Part shown: one piece after another, positions 33,436 to 42,125 of the stretch
Numbering within the stretch: position 1 is the stretch's first letter
Layout of the letters: every line of letters starts with the position of its first letter
NCBI GenBank assembly: GCA_002737115.1
Contig: NSHR01000031.1
Coordinates: 1 to 47,941, forward strand
DNA: 47,941 bases
Direction: 5' to 3'
From: Gemmatimonadota bacterium
GTDB taxonomy: Bacteria > Gemmatimonadota > Gemmatimonadetes > Gemmatimonadales > Gemmatimonadaceae
The notes under the pieces: generated by a model
The model's input: the letters and a program-made list of their open reading frames with translations, nothing else
Told to the model about the DNA's origin: nothing
Database searches by the model: none
Position numbers and translations under genes: made by a program

Positions 33436-35781
33436 TTACGCGCCCACGGCGAGCGCGTCTCGAAGCGTCGTCAGCAAGCGATCGGCGGCGTAGGGTTTCG
33501 GCAAGACGTGTGTAATGCCGTGTCCTGCGCCGTATGCGTTGGCGTCGAGCCCGCTGGCGGCAATGATGCGCACCAGCGGATTCATCTTGCGTAGCACGCG
33601 AATCGTGGCCGGTCCGTCCATCACCGGCATCATCATGTCGGTGAGCACAACCGCAATCTCGTCGCCGCGTCGCGCGTAGACCGCGACAGCATCCGAGCCG
33701 TCCACGGCGACCAGTACGCGATAGCCAAACGCTTCCAGTGTCCGCTGCGTGATCTGTCGCACCGCCGGTTCGTCGTCCACGACCAGCACCAGTTCACCGT
33801 CACCCCGGGGAAGCTCGGGCGCGGCCGCGGGCGCGCCGACATCGACTGAGGTTGCGGCGCGCGCCGGAATGTAGACGTCGAACGTCGAGCCACGTTCCGG
33901 TTCGCTGTACACGCGGATGAAGCCGCCGTGGCTCTTCACGATCCCCATCGACGTCGACAGCCCGAGGCCGGTGCCATGGCCGACTCCCTTCGTCGTGAAG
34001 AAGGGGTCGAAGATGCGATCGAGCACGTCAGGCAGGATGCCCGTGCCACTATCCTTAACACGAAGCACGACGTACACCCCGGCGTCCGCGTCGCTATTGA
34101 CGTCGGCATCGTGCGCATCGAGTGTCACGTTCTCGGCGGCCATGATGAGCTGACCGCCGTTGGGCATCGCGTCACGGGCATTCACGCACAAGTTGAGCAG
34201 CACTTGATGCAGTTGCGTTGCATCACCAATGACGCGCCACACGTTGGCTGGCACGACGGTCTGGAGAGCGATGTGCTTGAGGAATGTATCCTTCGCGATC
34301 TTCTGCACCTCGAAGATCAGATTTGCGACGTCGATCTCGAGACGCTGTCCTTTCGCCCCGCGTGCGGAGGAGAGTACTTGCTGGACCATCTCGGACCCTC
34401 GGCGCGTGCTCCCCTCAATCACGCTGATCAGCTCCCGACTCTCTTGGTCGAGAGACGACCTCTTCAGCAGTTCGAGCGACAGCATGATCGGCGTGAGCAC
34501 GTTATTCAGATCGTGCGCGATGCCGCCGGCCAGCGTGCCGATGCTCTCCAGGCGCTGCGCGCGCAGGAGCTGCCGCTCGAGCTGCTTTTGCTTTGAGATG
34601 TCGCGCGCCACTTTCGAAATGCCGATCACGCCACCGTTTGCGTCCCAGATCGGCGACATGGTGAGCGAAACCTCAATGCGTCGTCCGTCCTTGGTGATCC
34701 GGCTCGTCTCAAGGCGCTCCACGCTCTCTCCGCGCGCGACACTCTCCAAGCGCCGTGTCTCTTCTGCCTGTTGATCAGGCGGAGTAATCTGCATGATCGA
34801 GGCGCCAACGATATCCTCGGCCGTATGGCCGAAAATATTCTGGGCGCTGCGGTTCCAGCTCGCGATGATGCCGTTGAGGTGCATGCCCACGATCGCGTCA
34901 CTGGAGGATGCGACAATGCTCGCCAGGCACTCCGTCTCCATCTCGGCCTGCTTGCGGGCGGTGATGTCGAGGATGATGCCGGCCACGCGAATGGGCTCCC
35001 CGCCCTCGTCGACGTACACGTTCCCCCGCGTCCAAAGCCAGTGACGCGATCCGTCGGCCCAGATGACTTGGAACTCGTCGCTAAAGTCTCCGTTCTTGGA
35101 CAGCGCTCGCTTGAAGTTCGCATCCACGCGGTCGCGGTCGGCCGTGTCGATGTGCGCCAGAAACGTGCCGTAGCTCCATCCCGGCAGCTTGGTGTCGTAC
35201 CCGAAGCACTGATCGTACCGCAGCGAGCGATGCAGGACGTTGGTGCGGAGGTCGAGATGCCAGTCGCCGATGCGCGCCGCCTCGAGCGCGAAGTTCAGCC
35301 GTTCTTCGCTCTCACGGGCGAGGTGCTCCGCTTGGCGAAGCGCCGCCGCCTCCAGCGCAGTCCCAGTGATGTCCGCGTGCATTACGACGGCGCCGATGGT
35401 GTTTCCCAACTCGATCGGTGCGACGCGCAACCGAAACCACCGATGCTGATCGGGAGCGTGGCAAGGGTAATCGAGCGAGAACTCGGCTTGGTCACCCCGA
35501 AGCACGGCGCGGATGCCACTCGCTGCGGCGACGGCTTCGTAAGAGAACAGGCCAGTAGCGGCATCACACACCGCCAGATAATTCTGACCGACACCGCTGC
35601 TATGACGCTGCCCGGCGTTGCTCGAACTGAAACGCTGCCACGCCTCGTTGACGTACTGGATCGTTCCGCTCGGATCCAGAACGACGACCTGCGTGGGCAG
35701 GCCGTCGAGTGTCACGGCGGTGAGGCTCTCCGCGAACACGTTGGTGGCTTTGGTGACGCCGTTCCAGACTTCGATCGTCAT
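33436..35781 (-). CDS. PAS hybrid histidine kinase with receiver domain
   Basis: The 781-residue protein has no membrane segment. It shows three PAS/PAC regions (about 20-135, 155-280, 285-405), a HisKA domain with the phospho-acceptor in GGIAHDLNN near 415, an ATPase domain (N-box LNLCVNARDAMPNGG, G1 VKDSGTGI, G2 GTGLGLST), then a receiver domain at about 660-775 with Asp in VVLTDMMMP and Lys in VLPKPY. This is a cytosolic sensor with internal phosphotransfer to a receiver. No response regulator or output gene lies beside it, so the partner is unknown. It follows the broken DUF885 gene after 117 bases, which hold nothing that I recognise. Confidence 0.94.
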   Translation of the reverse strand: MTIEVWNGVTKATNVFAESLTAVTLDGLPTQVVVLDPSGTIQYVNEAWQRFSSSNAGQRHSSGVGQNYLAVCDAATGLFSYEAVAAASGIRAVLRGDQAEFSLDYPCHAPDQHRWFRLRVAPIELGNTIGAVVMHADITGTALEAAALRQAEHLARESEERLNFALEAARIGDWHLDLRTNVLHRSLRYDQCFGYDTKLPGWSYGTFLAHIDTADRDRVDANFKRALSKNGDFSDEFQVIWADGSRHWLWTRGNVYVDEGGEPIRVAGIILDITARKQAEMETECLASIVASSSDAIVGMHLNGIIASWNRSAQNIFGHTAEDIVGASIMQITPPDQQAEETRRLESVARGESVERLETSRITKDGRRIEVSLTMSPIWDANGGVIGISKVARDISKQKQLERQLLRAQRLESIGTLAGGIAHDLNNVLTPIMLSLELLKRSSLDQESRELISVIEGSTRRGSEMVQQVLSSARGAKGQRLEIDVANLIFEVQKIAKDTFLKHIALQTVVPANVWRVIGDATQLHQVLLNLCVNARDAMPNGGQLIMAAENVTLDAHDADVNSDADAGVYVVLRVKDSGTGILPDVLDRIFDPFFTTKGVGHGTGLGLSTSMGIVKSHGGFIRVYSEPERGSTFDVYIPARAATSVDVGAPAAAPELPRGDGELVLVVDDEPAVRQITQRTLEAFGYRVLVAVDGSDAVAVYARRGDEIAVVLTDMMMPVMDGPATIRVLRKMNPLVRIIAASGLDANAYGAGHGITHVLPKPYAADRLLTTLRDALAVGA

Positions 35782-35898
35782 AGTATTCGGCCAAGGCTGC
35801 GGTGTACGACCAACACCAGCACATACCGGCGAACGGTGGCGCCACGCGCTCCCCTACGATGTACTAGGCTCGACCGATCTGGCAAGAACCCGACCGCC

Positions 35899-37638
35899 TT
35901 ACCGGAACGGCAGCGGCCCGCTCCCGTTTCGGAGTTCGCGCACCATCCGGTCGTCGCCGGTGAGTTCCCAATACACCAGCGACACGGGAATCATGCCCAC
36001 CGTGTTCACCTCATCGAAGAAGCGCTTCATGGTGAAGGCGCCGCCAAGCTGCCGCGCGCGCTCGGCCATCGTCTCCTCCATGAGTCGGCCACCCGTGACG
36101 TAGCTGGCGCCGTAGCCCGGTTGACGGAGATACAGGTGTTGCTCGAATCCCAACAGCGGATCGCGACGCATCCACCCGCGCGGCGTCCAGCGCACGTGCA
36201 TGTCGGCCGCCTCAGCCATGGTGAGTGTGTTGGCGTGCGCGTACAGATTGCCAAGGCCGCGCGCGGCGCGTGCCGCCAGCATGGTCCACACGATCTCGCG
36301 TGAGCGCGGCGATTGGTCGTATAAGCCCGCCTGCATCATCCACTCTTCCATCGACGTAGCCATCCCTTCGGCCCGGCTCATCCACACGTTGTACAGCAGC
36401 GGCGTGCGACGGATGGGGCTCGCGTGCGGATGCTCGCGGAACCGGCCGTTGTCCCACCAATGCCAGAGGTGCGTCCACAACGTACGCGGATCGCGGTGCG
36501 TGGCCTGCGAGAAGAAATTGCGCGTGGCCTCGGGCGAGTACGACTGAAAGCGCTCGCGCAACGCGCGCTCCATCCACGGTTCCACCGTCACGATGCCTTT
36601 GTCGCGGAAGAACTACATGTACTTCGGCAGGGCCTCGGCTTGCATCGTCGCGAACTGCGCGGCCGACTTAGCCACCGCCATGGGCGGCAGCGCGGCGTTG
36701 CGTGTTTCCTCGAGGCGCAGTGACGCGTGCGCGCGAGCGAGTTCGCGACGCGTAATCGTGACTTCTTCCTCCCACGATAGCGGTACCAGCAGCACGTTCT
36801 TCAGGAACCACGTGTACTGCGTTGTGCCGATGCCAGACTTGCCCGTCTTTTTGGGCGCTTCGGTGCGGAGCCAGCCGGCAAACGATTCGGTGGCACTCGC
36901 CGCGCCGGCAATCGCGGCCTTGAGCGCGCTGTCGTTTGGGTTAGCAGTGCCCACCAACGTGGCCAGTGTGCCGAGCGCGTCGTGCTGTTCTTCGAACGTC
37001 TTCACGGCGCCCACCCACAAGTCCTTGGCGTTGCCATTGGCCAGATTCACCCGCGCCTGGCGTAGCAAGGTGGGGATCGTGTTCAACTGCGCCGTGAGAC
37101 GGCGTGATTCATCAGCGTTGAGGGCACGCGACTGGTCGAGCACGGTTCGCGGCCACACTGGATACCGCCACAAGCGGACGGCACCATGAATCATGGGGCC
37201 CTCCTCGGCCGGCGTATCGCTTTCTTCGGTGCGCACCGAGGCGTAGTAGGCCGGGTCGCGCGAAAACGGCGTCAGCACGGTGAGGTGATACTGCATGCCG
37301 TTCATTTCGGCGCGCACCAGGTGCCAGTCTACCTGCTCCGGCACGCGCCAGCCGGTGGTATCGATGGCGCGTAGCTTCGCCTGCAAGGCGCGCAGGGCGG
37401 TGAGCCGGCGCGCGTTGGTGGGTGGGGTGTAATCGGGAATCCCGTCGCGGCGCGGCGGCTCCTCGAAGGTGCGCCATTCAGTGAACAGCGACAGCAGCTG
37501 GGGATAGCTACGGCTCGGCGAGGCCGACTGCGCGTGAAGCAGGGGCTGCGGCACCACGAGCAGGGCCATCAGCGCGGCGGTCACGGCGGCGGTCACGGCA
37601 ACGGGGCCCCGGACGGGGCGAAGGCTGAAGAAAGGCAT
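35899..37638 (-). pseudogene. DUF885 gene interrupted by an in-frame TAG
   Basis: From ATG 37638 a DUF885-like exported protein (signal segment VTAAVTAALMALLVV, then about 340 residues) runs to ALPKYM and meets TAG at 36613-36615. In the same frame the next codons read FFRDKGIVTVEPWMER and continue for 230 residues to 35899, as expected for the rest of the family. The total of 579 codons fits full-length DUF885. The usual HExxGH motif is not recognisable in the second part; HWWDNGRFREH and RAEGMATSMEE occupy that zone. It is therefore a diverged copy with one nonsense change, either a young pseudogene or a readthrough case; a sequencing error is also possible. Confidence 0.8.
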
Positions 37639-37719
37639 GTCCAAATGTACGCCTGAATCAATTTCTTGCACGCGACCCGACTGGAGCACGGATTTGACGG
37701 CCTATAAGGCTGGATCGCT

Positions 37720-37834
37720 AACGGCCAGAACACGGATGACACGGATTTCACCGAACCAACACGGATAAGCCAACAGCGCTTTTGCTTATCCGTGTTGATT
37801 CCGTCTCGTCCGCGATATCCGTGTTCTGGCTGTT
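37720..37834. repeat. Nested palindromic intergenic element, copy 1
   Basis: The outer arms 37720-37737 and 37817-37834 pair over 18 bp with one G-U (core CCAGAACACGGAT / ATCCGTGTTCTGG). The inner arms 37757-37770 and 37784-37797 pair perfectly over 14 bp (CAACACGGATAAGC / GCTTATCCGTGTTG) around the loop CAACAGCGCTTTT. The element lies between the DUF5916 stop and the start of the broken DUF885 gene. The second copy at 47103-47222 aligns with it end to end when reversed. Confidence 0.88.
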
Positions 37835-37847
37835 GCTGTTGATGCCA

Positions 37848-40082
37848 CTAAAACGCCACCATGCGCGTGACTTTGATCGCGACGGACCGCTCGTTGCGCA
37901 CGTTCGTGAACGTGTTTTGCCGTTCCGTATACACGAGGAACACATCGCTGAGCGGCGCATAGCGCCATGCTAGACGAGCGTTGGTCACGAAGCTGCGTGA
38001 CTGCGTGTTGTACTGCACGAACGTGCTGCCGAAGAGCGTGGTGGAATACGCGTACTTCACGCGCACGCCGCCGAGGTCGGCGGCAAACGCGCCGCTGGGC
38101 AGCGATACATCGTTGTGCTGATACGTGCCCTCGAAGCTGATATCGTAGCGCGGGCGCCAGGTGAGTCCGCCGCTCAGCGTGGTGTTGGTGCCGTTGTAGA
38201 AGTCACCGACCTGTACGCCGGCGTTGCCGTACACCGGATAGCGCTGGGTGGAGGTGTAGGTGGCTTTGGCGTTGCGGAAATTGTAGCGGCCCACCGGGAT
38301 AGACCGGCCCGGGAACGGTGTGAAGGTGCGATCGAGGCGATCGAACCAGTCGTTCACCTGGAGCTTGAGTTCACCATCAGGCTGAAAGAACACATCCAGT
38401 GCGGCGGTGATCTGATGCGACTGCGCGCTGCCGTCGAAATCGGTGTACAGGTCCGCCTCGACGTACGGATTGAGCTCCTGAATGCCTTTCAGTTTCGGTC
38501 GCGCGTGAAGGCCGGTGGTGGCATACATCTGCTGGAAGCCGCGGCGATTCACGAAGCCGATGCCGGGATCGAAGTGATCCGACACGCGCTTGTACATCGC
38601 GGAGCTGTTCCAGAGTTTTCCGCGATACGCCGCCGATACGCGTCCTGCCGTGCCGTTGGAGCTGGCGGTGTCTGACGCGCTCACGGCGACGTACGAGTTG
38701 ATGATCAGATTGCCCAGCAGGCGGATGTTCGCATCCACACCGTACGAGCGATTGTAGGTGCCGCTGCTGTCGGTGGCCTGACGATTGGCGGCCAGCAGTC
38801 CAATGTCCGAGTTGCCGAAGATGTTTCGGCGCACACGCGCCACGGCGAAGTTCTCGGTCGGTGTGGTGCTCGCGCGTTGCGTTTGCATATCGAGCAGTCC
38901 CACTTCCCATCCACCCACGCGGCCGGTGAGACGACCGCCGCCGGCAATGGGAATGGGCAGGCCGTCTTTCGTGAGCCCGATCTGGCGTGAGTTGAACAAC
39001 GTAAAATCACTCAGCGACGCGCCCATCCGATAATTGCGCTCGGTTACATCACCAAAGGTGAATGAACCAGCGTTTTCGATGAAGAACTCGCGGCGTTCAG
39101 GGAAGAGAATACCGAAGCGCGTGAGGTTCACGACCTGCTGATCTACCTCGACCTGCGAGAAGTCGGTGTTGACCGTGAGATCGAGCGTGAGCGACGGTGT
39201 GACGCCGTACTTAAGATCACCACCGATGTCGGCCTTGCTGCCCAGCAGGCTGCTGGGCACTTGCGCGCCGGCCGAGTTGCGCGCCAGCGCGTAGGGCTTG
39301 ACTTGCAGGTTGCGCCCCTGCTTGAGCCCCGTGATGCCTTCCATCGTGCCGGCCTTCGACATGCGATGCACGCGATACTGGCGCTCGAGGGGCGCCCAGT
39401 ACGACGTTTCGTTCACGCGACGCACCCGACGGATGAAGTTGATCCCCCACGTTTGCGGGTCGCGCGTGGCATCGAAGCGCAGCGTCTTGAGCGGGATCCG
39501 CATTTCGAGCGTCCAGCTTGAGTCGCGTTGCACCGTGCGCACAGTGGAGATGCCGTCCCACGCTTCGACGATTTGGCGCGAGTCATTGAACGTCTGCTCG
39601 TCGCGCACCGCACCCTTCGGGTTGATGAGGAACAGGAAGGAGTTGCGTTTGTCGTTGAACGTGTCGAACACCACGCCGAAGATGTCGCTGTTCGACGATA
39701 CGAAGTCGCGCTCGAGCCCCACCGTGATCGCCCTCTCCGGCTCCGGGTCGTAGTTGACGCTGGCGACGTAGAGATTGGTGGCGTCGTACAGCACCCGCAC
39801 CTCCGTGCGGAAGCGCGCCGGATAGCCGGTGCTCGGCAGCTGCTGCACGAAGTCGGTGAGCACGGGGGCGGCGGCCCAGGCGGCGTCATCGAGCGTGCCG
39901 TCTACGACAATGGGGCTCGGGGCGCGCGCGGCGCGGAAGGACGGTCGGGCCACCGTTTCCGGATTGACCGACACGGCCGCGCGGTTCAGGCCGGGGCCCT
40001 GGGCGTGAGCGGCGGCGGCCAGCAGCATCGCGGCGGCGAGTAGCAGACAAGAAAAACGCCGCGGCGTCGAGTGGTGAGGCAT
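37848..40082 (-). CDS. DUF5916 protein: CBM9-like domain plus outer-membrane barrel
   Basis: The 744-residue protein has a signal peptide ending in AAAHAQ, then a CBM9-like region (about 55-225: PIVVDGTLDDAAWAAAPV, VRVLYDATNLYVASVNYD, SSWTLEMRIPLKTLRF), followed by DUF5916 (NTDFSQVEVDQQVVNLTRFGILFPERREFFIENAGSF) and a long run of beta strands ending in Phe, as outer-membrane barrels do. Binding of a carbohydrate or other polymer at the cell surface is inferred. A palindromic element follows 13 bases after the stop. A start with ATG 40082 leaves 63 bases to the upstream Ada-like gene on the same strand. Confidence 0.9.
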   Translation of the reverse strand: MPHHSTPRRFSCLLLAAAMLLAAAAHAQGPGLNRAAVSVNPETVARPSFRAARAPSPIVVDGTLDDAAWAAAPVLTDFVQQLPSTGYPARFRTEVRVLYDATNLYVASVNYDPEPERAITVGLERDFVSSNSDIFGVVFDTFNDKRNSFLFLINPKGAVRDEQTFNDSRQIVEAWDGISTVRTVQRDSSWTLEMRIPLKTLRFDATRDPQTWGINFIRRVRRVNETSYWAPLERQYRVHRMSKAGTMEGITGLKQGRNLQVKPYALARNSAGAQVPSSLLGSKADIGGDLKYGVTPSLTLDLTVNTDFSQVEVDQQVVNLTRFGILFPERREFFIENAGSFTFGDVTERNYRMGASLSDFTLFNSRQIGLTKDGLPIPIAGGGRLTGRVGGWEVGLLDMQTQRASTTPTENFAVARVRRNIFGNSDIGLLAANRQATDSSGTYNRSYGVDANIRLLGNLIINSYVAVSASDTASSNGTAGRVSAAYRGKLWNSSAMYKRVSDHFDPGIGFVNRRGFQQMYATTGLHARPKLKGIQELNPYVEADLYTDFDGSAQSHQITAALDVFFQPDGELKLQVNDWFDRLDRTFTPFPGRSIPVGRYNFRNAKATYTSTQRYPVYGNAGVQVGDFYNGTNTTLSGGLTWRPRYDISFEGTYQHNDVSLPSGAFAADLGGVRVKYAYSTTLFGSTFVQYNTQSRSFVTNARLAWRYAPLSDVFLVYTERQNTFTNVRNERSVAIKVTRMVAF

Positions 40083-40145
40083 ATCGGTCAGTACGCGGCG
40101 GGTGGGACAGGTGCTGTGATTACAGGCGACGGGCGCCGATGGGCA

Positions 40146-40430
40146 CTACGGACGGGCCGCATGGCCTCCGGCCGCTCTCCACGCCTTGTACTCCACCGGC
40201 ATGCACACCGAGCACGGATGGTATCCGGCGGCCACCGCGGCGGCTTCGTCGGCGAAGAACACCCGCTGCTGCGCGTACAGCGCGCCATTGGCCAGCGCCC
40301 GGCGGGCGAGCTTGCAGTCGAGGCGGCCGTAGCGGCGTTCCTTGCGATAGCCGCCAATCGTGCCTTTGGTGGTGCCGGTGACGCGCGAGCCGTCGGGTCC
40401 GACCAGCATGTAGAGCTTTTCCGTTTCCAT
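40146..40430 (-). CDS. Ada-type zinc-binding domain protein
   Basis: The 94-residue protein has the short Ada metal-binding motif: RYGRLDCKLARRAL, VFFADEAAAVAAGYHPCSVCMP, with three cysteines visible (LDC, PC-SVC). In Ada the cysteine cluster repairs methyl phosphotriesters in DNA; a single small domain like this has no proven role and may bind zinc alone. ATG 40430 was chosen over a longer frame because homology begins there and TAGCTT stands 7 bases upstream with TTCGAC 17 bases before it. Confidence 0.82.
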   Translation of the reverse strand: METEKLYMLVGPDGSRVTGTTKGTIGGYRKERRYGRLDCKLARRALANGALYAQQRVFFADEAAAVAAGYHPCSVCMPVEYKAWRAAGGHAARP

Positions 40431-40437
40431 TGGGGCA

Positions 40438-40466
40438 AAGCTAGCGGGTCGGGTGGGGGGGTCGAA
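40438..40466 (-). promoter_or_regulatory. Promoter candidate, leaderless spacing, Ada-like gene
   Basis: On the minus strand TTCGAC (40466-40461), a 17-base spacer and TAGCTT (40443-40438) precede the ATG at 40430 by 7 bases. This fits a transcript that begins at or near the start codon. Confidence 0.5.
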
Positions 40467-40477
40467 GGAGGGGTGGC

Positions 40478-40506
40478 TTCTCAATAAATCTGTCCATGGT
40501 TATAAT
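40478..40506 (+). promoter_or_regulatory. Promoter of the toxin-antitoxin pair
   Basis: TTCTCA (40478-40483), a 17-base spacer and a perfect TATAAT (40501-40506). The AT-rich patch stands out in this high-GC window. Transcription from about 40513 would give an 18-base leader that includes GGAG before ATG 40531. Confidence 0.65.
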
Positions 40507-40530
40507 ATTATGACCACTTTGGAGACTCTG

Positions 40531-40830
40531 ATGACCAAGCCCCGCGTGTCGGCACCGTCGACATCCCCAATCGCTGCGCCCACGATCTCCGCCAGCGCCT
40601 TCAAGGCGACGTGCCTCGAACTGATGGACGAGATCGTGGCCACCGGCGGCGACGTGATCGTGACCAAGCATGGTCGACCAGTGGTTCGAGTTGGCCCCGC
40701 GACGATCGCCCCAGCGTCGCCGACGGGATTCATGCGCGGCACGATCGTTCGGCACGGTGATCTGATCTCGCCCGATGAAGAAGGGTGGGCGACGACCGAG
40801 ACCGATCCGCTGCGTGCGCGTGCGCGATGA
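40531..40830 (+). CDS. Phd/YefM-type antitoxin
   Basis: The 99-residue protein has the Phd/YefM fold signature: ISASAFKATCLELMDEIVATGGDVIVTKHGRPVVRVGP, a DNA-binding N-terminal domain, then a disordered acidic C-terminus (GDLISPDEEGWATTETDP) that would wrap the toxin. ATG 40531 has GGAG 6 bases before it; ATG 40510 lies only 3 bases from the TATAAT box and is less likely. The stop overlaps the toxin start (ATGA), as in many TA operons, and antitoxins of this type repress their own promoter. Confidence 0.88.
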   Translation: MTKPRVSAPSTSPIAAPTISASAFKATCLELMDEIVATGGDVIVTKHGRPVVRVGPATIAPASPTGFMRGTIVRHGDLISPDEEGWATTETDPLRARAR

Positions 40831-41348
40831 GCGCGGCAAAGAAAACGTCTTCCCGCGTGAAGGAGCCGGCACCGTTCTACGTTGGGAGCCCGGCTCTGTG
40901 GCGTGCCGCCGATTCACCGTTGCGTGACACGCCGCTGCTGCTCGATACCCATGCATGGCTGTGGACGCTGGACGGTACGGCCGGAGCGCTCACCAAGCCA
41001 GCGATCCGGATCATCGATCGGGCGGCGGCCGAGGGACGATTGTTCGTGAGCGATATCTCCTTCTGGGAGGTCGCCATGCTGGTGTCGAAAGGACGTCTCG
41101 AACTGGCAGCCGATCCAACGATCTGGCTACGGCGTGCCGCGTTGGCCCCCGGCATTCAGCTGCTCCCGCTCACGCGCGACGTGCTGATCGAGAGCACACG
41201 ACTGGCCGGCACGCCACATGGTGATCCCGCCGACCGCATGCTCATCGCGCAGGCGCAGCTGATCGGCGCGTCGTTGTTGACCTGTGACAAAGGCATCGTC
41301 GCGTACGCCGCGAGGACACCGGGCGTGCCGGTGTGCGACGCGCGCTGA
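40827..41348 (+). CDS. vapC: PIN-domain toxin, VapC type
   Basis: The 173-residue protein is a PIN ribonuclease with the acidic set visible: Asp40 in LLLDTHAWLW, Glu81 in SFWEVAML, Asp133/Asp136 in HGDPADRMLIAQA and Asp154 in LLTCDKGIV. VapC toxins cut tRNA or other RNA. It has about 35 residues ahead of the PIN core, more than usual for VapC (about 130 residues), but the ATGA overlap with the antitoxin supports this start. The next gene starts 16 bases inside the toxin. Confidence 0.9.
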   Translation: MSAAKKTSSRVKEPAPFYVGSPALWRAADSPLRDTPLLLDTHAWLWTLDGTAGALTKPAIRIIDRAAAEGRLFVSDISFWEVAMLVSKGRLELAADPTIWLRRAALAPGIQLLPLTRDVLIESTRLAGTPHGDPADRMLIAQAQLIGASLLTCDKGIVAYAARTPGVPVCDAR

Positions 41349-42115
41349 TCGACTGGTCACGGCTCGCGCCCGCCGCACCGCTCCTGTCCTCCGTGGCGCT
41401 GCTGGCACTGACGCTGCTGGCCATGCACTGGTCGGCGCAGTCTCTCGCGCGGCAGTCGTCGCAGCTGTTCGGTCGGCGCCTGCAGCTGTACCTGTTCGGG
41501 CTGCCGGGCACGATCGTGCACGAAGGGAGTCACGTGATCGCCTGCGTACTCTTCCGTCATCGCGTGCATCGTGTGAAGTGGTTCGATCCCTCGGCCACGG
41601 ATGGCGCGCTGGGGTCGGTCGAACACTCCTACGATCCGTCCAGCGCGTATCAGCGCGTGGGCACGATCGTGATCGGTCTCGCGCCGCTGCTTGCCGGCGC
41701 GGCTGTGCTGCTGCTGGCGGCGCGGTTGCTGTTGGGGGTACCGCTGGTGCCGCTGGCCGACCTCACGCAGGTGGCAGCGTGGCGCTGGACGCTGTTCGCC
41801 TACGTGAGTCTGTCGGTGGGCGGCTCGATGCACCTGAGTGCGTCGGATGTGCGCGGCACGTGGCGCGGCGTGGTCACGCTGGGCGTGTGGATCGCGGCGG
41901 CGCTGCTGTTGTCGCTGGCCGTGTGGTGGGCGCTGTTGCAGCTCGCGCCTACCGTGTGGCCCGCGCACGTGGCGCCGCTGCTGCGGCAGGCCGCCACCTC
42001 GGTCGCGCGCGCCAGCGATGTGCTATCGGGCGCGCTGCAACTGTCGGTGGTGGTGAACGTGGCGGGGACGGTGCTGCTGTTCGTGGTGCGGCGCCTCGTG
42101 CGCGTGGTGCGGTGA
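41333..42115 (+). CDS. Membrane protein with HEGSH metalloprotease-like motif
   Basis: The 260-residue product has about five to six hydrophobic segments and the motif GTIVHEGSHVIAC at residues 59-71. HEGSH fits the HExxH zinc-ligand pattern, placed at the start of the second membrane segment as in intramembrane proteases of the M50 type. No second metal-ligand motif (for example NPDG) was recognised, so protease activity is only a possibility. It starts at GTG 41333 inside the toxin gene, which suggests coupled translation. It ends 10 bases before the convergent oxidoreductase gene. Confidence 0.65.
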   Translation: MRRALIDWSRLAPAAPLLSSVALLALTLLAMHWSAQSLARQSSQLFGRRLQLYLFGLPGTIVHEGSHVIACVLFRHRVHRVKWFDPSATDGALGSVEHSYDPSSAYQRVGTIVIGLAPLLAGAAVLLLAARLLLGVPLVPLADLTQVAAWRWTLFAYVSLSVGGSMHLSASDVRGTWRGVVTLGVWIAAALLLSLAVWWALLQLAPTVWPAHVAPLLRQAATSVARASDVLSGALQLSVVVNVAGTVLLFVVRRLVRVVR

Positions 42116-42125
42116 CGCCAGCGGC

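Noticed and set aside
34771-36303. 510-codon plus-strand frame
   Set aside because: It is antisense to the histidine kinase and to the broken DUF885 gene and spans both, so it cannot be coding together with them. No domain seen.
37720-37834. CRISPR or simple terminator reading of the palindrome
   Set aside because: There are no regularly spaced repeats, and no T-run follows; the second copy lies upstream of a gene. A dispersed palindrome fits better.
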